Assembly (NCBI GenBank): GCA_031268615.1
Contig: JAIRWZ010000086.1
Span: 1-9,893, forward strand
Length of the DNA: 9,893 bases
From: Actinomycetes bacterium
Lineage (GTDB): Bacteria > Actinomycetota > Coriobacteriia > WRKU01 > WQUG01
Direction: 5' to 3'
The notes under the pieces are model-generated. The model did not search any database. It was not told the origin of the DNA and saw only the letters and a program-made list of their open reading frames with translations. Of this stretch, positions 6,195 to 9,893 are shown in pieces. The first letter of the stretch is position 1. Each line of letters begins with the position of its first letter. The translations under genes were made by a program, and so were the position numbers.

Positions 6195-7697
6195 ATGCGC
6201 AGTGTTGCGCATGGCGGGTCAGCTCTGCCCCTGCGTGCCGCTGAAATGAGCGACCGAGACCGTATCCTGTCTGCGCCGCGTTCGCGTGGCAGCGTATTTG
6301 CGTTTCGCATCGGCATTGCCTTTGCGTTAGTCGCGGCGATGACTGCTATTCTGGCCGGTCTGATTACCTGGGTGGCCTGGACCTTGCAGTTTAACCAATA
6401 CGTGCGCTCGAATTTGCAAGACACTGCCGATGGCGTGGCGGTGGCTGCCGCCGAAGCGTACCAAGTCTATGGGGGCTGGAACATGGGAGCCTATTCCGTC
6501 ATCCCACGGGTGGGTTCGCGCACCGACGTTATCGTTCAGATTGTCGATACCACCGGTACCATCATCTATGACGTCACTCCCGAAGACCTGCGCGCCCAGA
6601 TTTTTGACGGTAACGCGCCCACTTTGTCCGATGACGACGCTACTATGATTTTAGATTCTGACAATCGCAATGTTATGAGTGCGCCGGTGATTGTCAGCGA
6701 CGCTTTGGTGGGCGAAGTGCGGGTCTGGGCCTACGGGCCGAATGGCTTGCTGACCTCGCATGACCTGCAAATGCGCCTGTATTCGCTGATTGCTTTGGCG
6801 GTGGCTGGTTTTGTGGCCATTATCGTCGCGACGGCCGCGGGGGTGACCTATGCCCGCCGTTTCGTGCGCCCGATTCGCGCGATTACCGCAACGGCGCAGG
6901 CGCTGCGTCAGGGCGAGGAAGGCGCGCGTACTGGCCTTGCCGGGGATGACGAGATTGCGCAACTGGGCGTGACCTTTGACAGGATGGCGGATTCTATTCA
7001 CGCCGACCGCTTGTTGGAGCGCCGACTGACCAGTGACGTTGCCCACGAGCTGCGCACGCCACTGATGGGCATTCAGGCCACCGTCGAAGCCATCGAGGAC
7101 GGCATCTATCCCGCTGACGAGGCGCATTTGTCGGTGATTTCCAGTGAAACCCGTCGCCTGGCGCGTCTGACGAACGCGATATTGGAGCTGTCCCGGCTGG
7201 AAAACGCAACGGAACGATTTGTCTTGCGCCGGGTGGATGTGGCTGTACCCGTGAGAGCGTCCATCGACGCACATTTAGCTTTGTTGGAATCTTGTTCGCT
7301 GCATTTGGACGTCCAGCTGTCTGAAGGTCTGTTTTTGCTGGTAGATACCGATAAATTGCAACAGGCGCTGGGAAATTTTCTGTCTAACGCAGCGCGCTAC
7401 ACGCCCGAAGGGGGCACGGTGAGCGTGAAGGCCTTTGCTGGAGCGGGAGACGACGCCGGCGCGTGCCTGATTCAGATTGCTGACAGTGGTATCGGGATTT
7501 CTGATGAGGATCAGGCCCGATTGTTCTCGCGCTTTTGGCGTGCGGACGCCGCACGCAGCCGGGCTTCGGGTGGGATTGGCGTAGGGCTGGCCATCGCGAA
7601 GGAAATCATCGAGCGTCACCACGGCTCCATCACGGTTGCCAGCCAGGTGGGGGCAGGTACCACGTTCACCATTTACCTACCCCTGGCAGAAGGATAG
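6195..7697 (+). CDS. Membrane sensor histidine kinase with HAMP domain
   Basis: The 500-residue partner of the preceding regulator senses a signal outside the membrane and phosphorylates the regulator. It has a first membrane helix (about residues 37-62), an extracytoplasmic sensor region (about 63-194) of no recognised family, a second helix (about 196-219), a HAMP linker (about 220-272), the H-box SDVAHELRTPL with phospho-acceptor His284, an N-box (NFLSNAARYTPEGG, about 394-407), a G1 box (DSGIGI) and a G2 box (GIGVGLAIAKE). All catalytic motifs are intact. The start is unsure: ATG 6195 and ATG 6246 (residue 18) are in frame, neither has a good ribosome binding site, and an in-frame TAA at 6165 limits how far upstream the gene could begin. 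Translation may depend on the regulator gene just before it. Confidence 0.94.
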   Translation: MRSVAHGGSALPLRAAEMSDRDRILSAPRSRGSVFAFRIGIAFALVAAMTAILAGLITWVAWTLQFNQYVRSNLQDTADGVAVAAAEAYQVYGGWNMGAYSVIPRVGSRTDVIVQIVDTTGTIIYDVTPEDLRAQIFDGNAPTLSDDDATMILDSDNRNVMSAPVIVSDALVGEVRVWAYGPNGLLTSHDLQMRLYSLIALAVAGFVAIIVATAAGVTYARRFVRPIRAITATAQALRQGEEGARTGLAGDDEIAQLGVTFDRMADSIHADRLLERRLTSDVAHELRTPLMGIQATVEAIEDGIYPADEAHLSVISSETRRLARLTNAILELSRLENATERFVLRRVDVAVPVRASIDAHLALLESCSLHLDVQLSEGLFLLVDTDKLQQALGNFLSNAARYTPEGGTVSVKAFAGAGDDAGACLIQIADSGIGISDEDQARLFSRFWRADAARSRASGGIGVGLAIAKEIIERHHGSITVASQVGAGTTFTIYLPLAEG

Positions 7698-7707
7698 CAG
7701 GTCTGGA

Positions 7708-7726
7708 CCCCGGGTCAAGCCCGGGG
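7708..7726 (+). terminator. GC-rich hairpin after the sensor kinase gene (possible terminator)
   Basis: CCCCGGG (7708-7714) and CCCGGGG (7720-7726) form a perfect 7-bp stem with loop TCAAG, starting 10 bases after the kinase stop. No T-run follows, so any termination would be factor-assisted or partial. CTGGAC occurs on both sides of it. The wording resembles dispersed GC-rich palindromes common in some bacterial genomes, so it could be a repeat-family member instead. Confidence 0.4.
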
Positions 7727-7768
7727 CAGGCTGGACTTCGTCCGCTCACTTCGTCGAATTCGGGCAAT

Positions 7769-7797
7769 TTGCATATGCGGCGCCTTTTGGGTATCTT
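7769..7797 (+). promoter_or_regulatory. Candidate promoter of the rplM-rpsI operon
   Basis: TTGCAT (7769-7774) and TATCTT (7792-7797) are separated by 17 bases, the usual spacing, and each matches the consensus partly. Transcription would begin near 7804, giving a leader of about 55 bases before rplM. That leader can form a small TTCAC/GTGAA hairpin (about 7812-7825). No other promoter-like sequence is evident in the gap. Confidence 0.4.
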
Positions 7798-7859
7798 TGT
7801 AAGGTTCACTTTCACTGCCCCGTGAAGAGAAGAACGAACTTTTGGACAATGGAGGAAAT

Positions 7860-8294
7860 GTGAGTACGTATTACGCAAAACCAGGCGAGGTCGAGCGCGA
7901 ATGGTTGCTGATTGACGCAACTGATGTTGTGCTGGGTCGGCTGGCAACCCGCTTGGCGGCCATTTTGAAGGGCAAGACCAAGCCACAGTACACGCCACAT
8001 GTTGATGTGGGCGATTTCGTCGTCGTTATCAATGCGGAAAAAGTGCGTTTGACTGGCAACAAGGCTGAACAAAAAGCCTATTATTCGCACAGCGGGTATC
8101 CCGGTGGGCTGAAAGAGGTTTCGTATCAGCGGATGTTGCAAGCGCACCCTGAACGCGTGATTGAACACGCGGTTCGTGGCATGTTGCCGAAGAACACGCT
8201 GGGACGCGCGATGGGTCGGAAATTGAAAGTATACGCCGGGCCAGAGCATCCGCACGGGGCGCAGGCTCCGCGACCGATTGAGTTGGAGGGCTGA
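7860..8294 (+). CDS. rplM: 50S ribosomal protein L13
   Basis: A primary 23S rRNA-binding protein of the large ribosomal subunit. The 144-residue product has the whole L13 pattern: [19 protein letters not shown] near the start, [28 protein letters not shown] in the middle, and [28 protein letters not shown] near the end. I chose GTG 7860, giving [10 protein letters not shown], because GGAGG (7851-7855) lies just before it and the length fits the family. An in-frame TTG at 7842 would add six residues and place this ribosome binding site inside the gene. rpsI follows after 5 bases, the near-universal L13-S9 pairing. Confidence 0.97.
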   Translation: MSTYYAKPGEVEREWLLIDATDVVLGRLATRLAAILKGKTKPQYTPHVDVGDFVVVINAEKVRLTGNKAEQKAYYSHSGYPGGLKEVSYQRMLQAHPERVIEHAVRGMLPKNTLGRAMGRKLKVYAGPEHPHGAQAPRPIELEG

Positions 8295-8299
8295 GAGCT

Positions 8300-9271
8300 A
8301 TGGCTGAAAGGAAAAAGATGGACGTCATAGAAGAGGCCGTGGAGGAAAAAGCTGCGGCTGCCAAAGTGAAGAAGACCAAGACTGGCGCGGCTGAGAAAAA
8401 AGCAGCGGAAAAAGAAGAGAAGAAAGCTGCTGTCAAGGCGGCCGTGACAGAAGAGAAGAAAGCTGCGAAGGAAGCGGTGGGGGAAGTGGCGGTGAAGGAA
8501 GCGGCGGCGGAGGAAGCGACGGAAGAAGTGGATTCAGTAAAGAAAACCGCCACAAAGGATTCAGCAAAGAAGCCCGCCGCCAAAAAACCAGCTGCAAAGA
8601 AACCCGCTACAAAGAAACCGGCTGCGAAAAAGGCAGCGGCGACAAAGAAAGCGGAGCCTAAACCCAAAACGGAGCCTAAGCCCAAGGCGGCGGCAAAACC
8701 CAAAGCGGAGCCTGAAACTAAGGGGGAGCCTGAAACTAAGGTGGCGGCAAAACCTAAAGCGGAGCCAAAACCCAAAGCTGCCGCGCCAAAAGCCAAGGAA
8801 AAGGCGGAAGCGCAAGAGGCGCAACAGCCTGCTCCGGCTGCAAAAAAGGCCAGCGCGAAACCGAAACTGGATATGCCGAAACCATCGGTCAACTATCGCG
8901 GCACCGGTCGGCGCAAAAACGCTGTTGCCCGCGTGCGTATTTTCCCCGGCACGGGCAAAATATACGCCAATGGCAAAGATGCTCTGGACTATTTCGGGCG
9001 TCAGGCTTTGCTGAACTACATCACTGTCCCCTTCAAGGCGGTTGACAGCCTGGGTCACTTTGACGTTATCGCGCTACTCAAAGGTGGTGGGGTTTCCGGT
9101 CAGGCCGGCGCTCTGCGTCTGGGTATCGCGCGCGCGCTGTTGGACGCCAGCGAGGATTATCGTGCCGAGCTGAAACGCGCAGGCTTGTTGCGCCGTGACC
9201 CCCGTATGGTCGAGCGCAAGAAATATGGCTTGAAAAAAGCCCGGAAACGTCCGCAGTTCTCGAAACGCTGA
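8300..9271 (+). CDS. rpsI: 30S ribosomal protein S9 with very long Lys/Ala/Pro/Glu-rich N-terminal extension
   Basis: S9 sits in the head of the small subunit and its C-terminal tail reaches the P-site tRNA. Residues 199-323 form a complete S9 core, from [16 protein letters not shown] to the conserved tail [11 protein letters not shown]. The 198 residues before it have no counterpart in the usual protein of about 130 residues. Residues 1-80 alternate Lys, Glu and Ala and are likely helical; 90-113 are repeats of KKPAA; 118-163 are repeats of the type AEPKPK. The extension belongs to the same frame with no stop, and ATG 8300 is 10 bases after GGAGG (8285-8289), which lies inside the end of rplM; no start codon with a comparable ribosome binding site was seen next to the core. 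Actinobacterial S9 proteins often carry shorter extensions (family knowledge). The tail resembles histone H1-like sequences and may bind rRNA or DNA, which is inference. Confidence 0.96.
   Translation: MAERKKMDVIEEAVEEKAAAAKVKKTKTGAAEKKAAEKEEKKAAVKAAVTEEKKAAKEAVGEVAVKEAAAEEATEEVDSVKKTATKDSAKKPAAKKPAAKKPATKKPAAKKAAATKKAEPKPKTEPKPKAAAKPKAEPETKGEPETKVAAKPKAEPKPKAAAPKAKEKAEAQEAQQPAPAAKKASAKPKLDMPKPSVNYRGTGRRKNAVARVRIFPGTGKIYANGKDALDYFGRQALLNYITVPFKAVDSLGHFDVIALLKGGGVSGQAGALRLGIARALLDASEDYRAELKRAGLLRRDPRMVERKKYGLKKARKRPQFSKR
8567..8788 (+). repeat. Low-complexity in-frame repeats in rpsI
   Basis: Two kinds of tandem repeat lie next to each other. About five copies of a 15-base unit encode KKPAA (8567-8638). 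Then come irregular copies of units encoding AEPKPK or AEPETK (about 8651-8788), including two near copies of a stretch encoding VAAKPKAEP or AAAKPKAEP. Such repeats change length easily by slippage in multiples of three. They also leave a long open frame on the opposite strand (8029-8892), which is not a gene. Confidence 0.8.
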
Positions 9272-9326
9272 TGTTTTTTCAGGCGAAAGGGCGAGCGAGA
9301 GCGTCCATTCAGGCAAGGTAGTAATC

Positions 9327-9351
9327 GGGAGCCCGCCGCGCGCGGGTTCCC
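9327..9351 (+). terminator. Hairpin between rpsI and glmM (partial terminator or attenuator)
   Basis: GGGAGCCCGC (9327-9336) pairs with GCGGGTTCCC (9342-9351) over 10 bp with one G-T pair and a 5-base loop, followed by TTGTT. This is a strong stem with a weak T-run, placed just before the glmM ribosome binding site (GGAGGGGAG, 9359-9367). It could lower transcription from the ribosomal genes into glmM without ending it fully. Confidence 0.5.
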
Positions 9352-9375
9352 TTGTTCCGGAGGGGAGTTGAGGAC

Positions 9376-9893
9376 ATGGCCCATGTGTTGTTTGGTACGG
9401 ATGGGATTCGTGGCGTCGCAAACCGTGAACTGACGCCGGAAATGGCCTTCAGGCTGGGGCAGGCAATCGTTGCCGTCATGGGAAACAAGGGAAGGGCGGC
9501 AGACCCAACACACCCGCGCTTTCTGATTGGGCGCGATACCCGTCGCAGTGGCGCAATGCTGCAAGGAGCGCTGGCAGCCGGCATTACCTCATCGGGGGGC
9601 GACGCACTGCTTGCTGGCATTGTGCCCACGCCTGCCCTCGCCGCTCTGTTGCGACCTCTGACCTGCGCTGGCGGCGTTATGATTTCTGCCTCGCACAACC
9701 CACCTGAATACAACGGACTGAAAGTGTTTGCTGGCTCCGGGTACAAATTGTCCGACGCGGACGAGGCGGCCTTAGAAACCCTGCTGCAGACCGACCCCCT
9801 GCCCTTTGCTACGCGTCCGGTTGGTACCGCAGTCGGTCGCGTCATCGACATTCCCGACGCCGCCGAACGCTACGTTGCGCGTCTGGTCAGCTT
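9376..9893 (+). CDS. glmM: Phosphoglucosamine mutase (3' end outside window)
   Basis: GlmM converts glucosamine-6-phosphate to glucosamine-1-phosphate, a cytoplasmic step toward UDP-GlcNAc and peptidoglycan. The first 172 residues are visible and the frame is open to the window end. Motifs seen are FGTDGIRGVAN at residues 6-16, RFLIGRDTRRSG at 48-59, and the active-site loop ISASHNPPEYNGLKVF (103-118), in which Ser106 should carry the phosphate. The order rplM-rpsI-glmM is typical of actinobacteria. ATG 9376 is preceded by a purine-rich site (9359-9367), and FGTDGIRG lies at the usual distance from the start. The gene is 104 bases after rpsI and has no clear promoter of its own. Confidence 0.95.
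   Translation, partial: MAHVLFGTDGIRGVANRELTPEMAFRLGQAIVAVMGNKGRAADPTHPRFLIGRDTRRSGAMLQGALAAGITSSGGDALLAGIVPTPALAALLRPLTCAGGVMISASHNPPEYNGLKVFAGSGYKLSDADEAALETLLQTDPLPFATRPVGTAVGRVIDIPDAAERYVARLVS

Noticed and set aside
8029..8892. 287-residue minus-strand open frame opposite rpsI
   Set aside because: It is the reverse of a low-complexity Lys/Ala/Pro coding stretch; the Ala/Gly/Phe-rich product is an artefact of composition and it also overlaps rplM.

Overview
The window looks like a piece of a bacterial chromosome, most likely from an actinobacterium; Coriobacteriia or a related deep lineage is my best guess. The evidence is the order rplM-rpsI-glmM, a glutamine synthetase of the Gram-positive type I-alpha form, an S9 protein with an N-terminal extension, GTG/TTG start codons beside strong Shine-Dalgarno sites, and a surface protein with Listeria-Bacteroides (Flg_new) and BspA-like repeats. 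The taxonomic call is inference; no rRNA or other decisive marker is present. Every gene I accept is on the + strand.

Left part (1-2198): the 3' portion of a large surface or secreted protein whose start lies outside the window. The visible 731 codons carry two CXXCH c-type haem-binding motifs, two Flg_new/InlB-type repeats, a PKD-like domain and eleven 31-residue BspA-like repeats. The frame ends in a short proline run, and a decayed, frameshifted twelfth repeat follows. Base and codon use here differ from the housekeeping genes to the right. Positions 2199-2424 hold three inverted repeats and a strong extended -10 promoter.

Middle part (2425-7697): a membrane-anchored protein with a transglutaminase-like Cys-His-Glu core; glnA (glutamine synthetase), followed by a clear intrinsic terminator; and an OmpR-type response regulator with its HAMP-containing sensor kinase. 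A near-identical 21-bp element lies upstream of both glnA and the response regulator, so the two may share a control signal. This is the main regulatory lead in the window.

Right part (7698-9893): a translation and cell-wall cluster: rplM (L13), rpsI (S9) and the start of glmM (phosphoglucosamine mutase, cut by the window end). RpsI carries an unusually long tail of about 198 residues rich in Lys, Ala, Pro and Glu ahead of a normal S9 core.

No tRNA, rRNA, CRISPR array, insertion sequence or phage gene was recognised. The strongest candidate for something undescribed is the joining of c-type haem motifs to adhesin-type solenoid repeats in one polypeptide. Next come the extended S9 protein and the element shared by glnA and the two-component genes.
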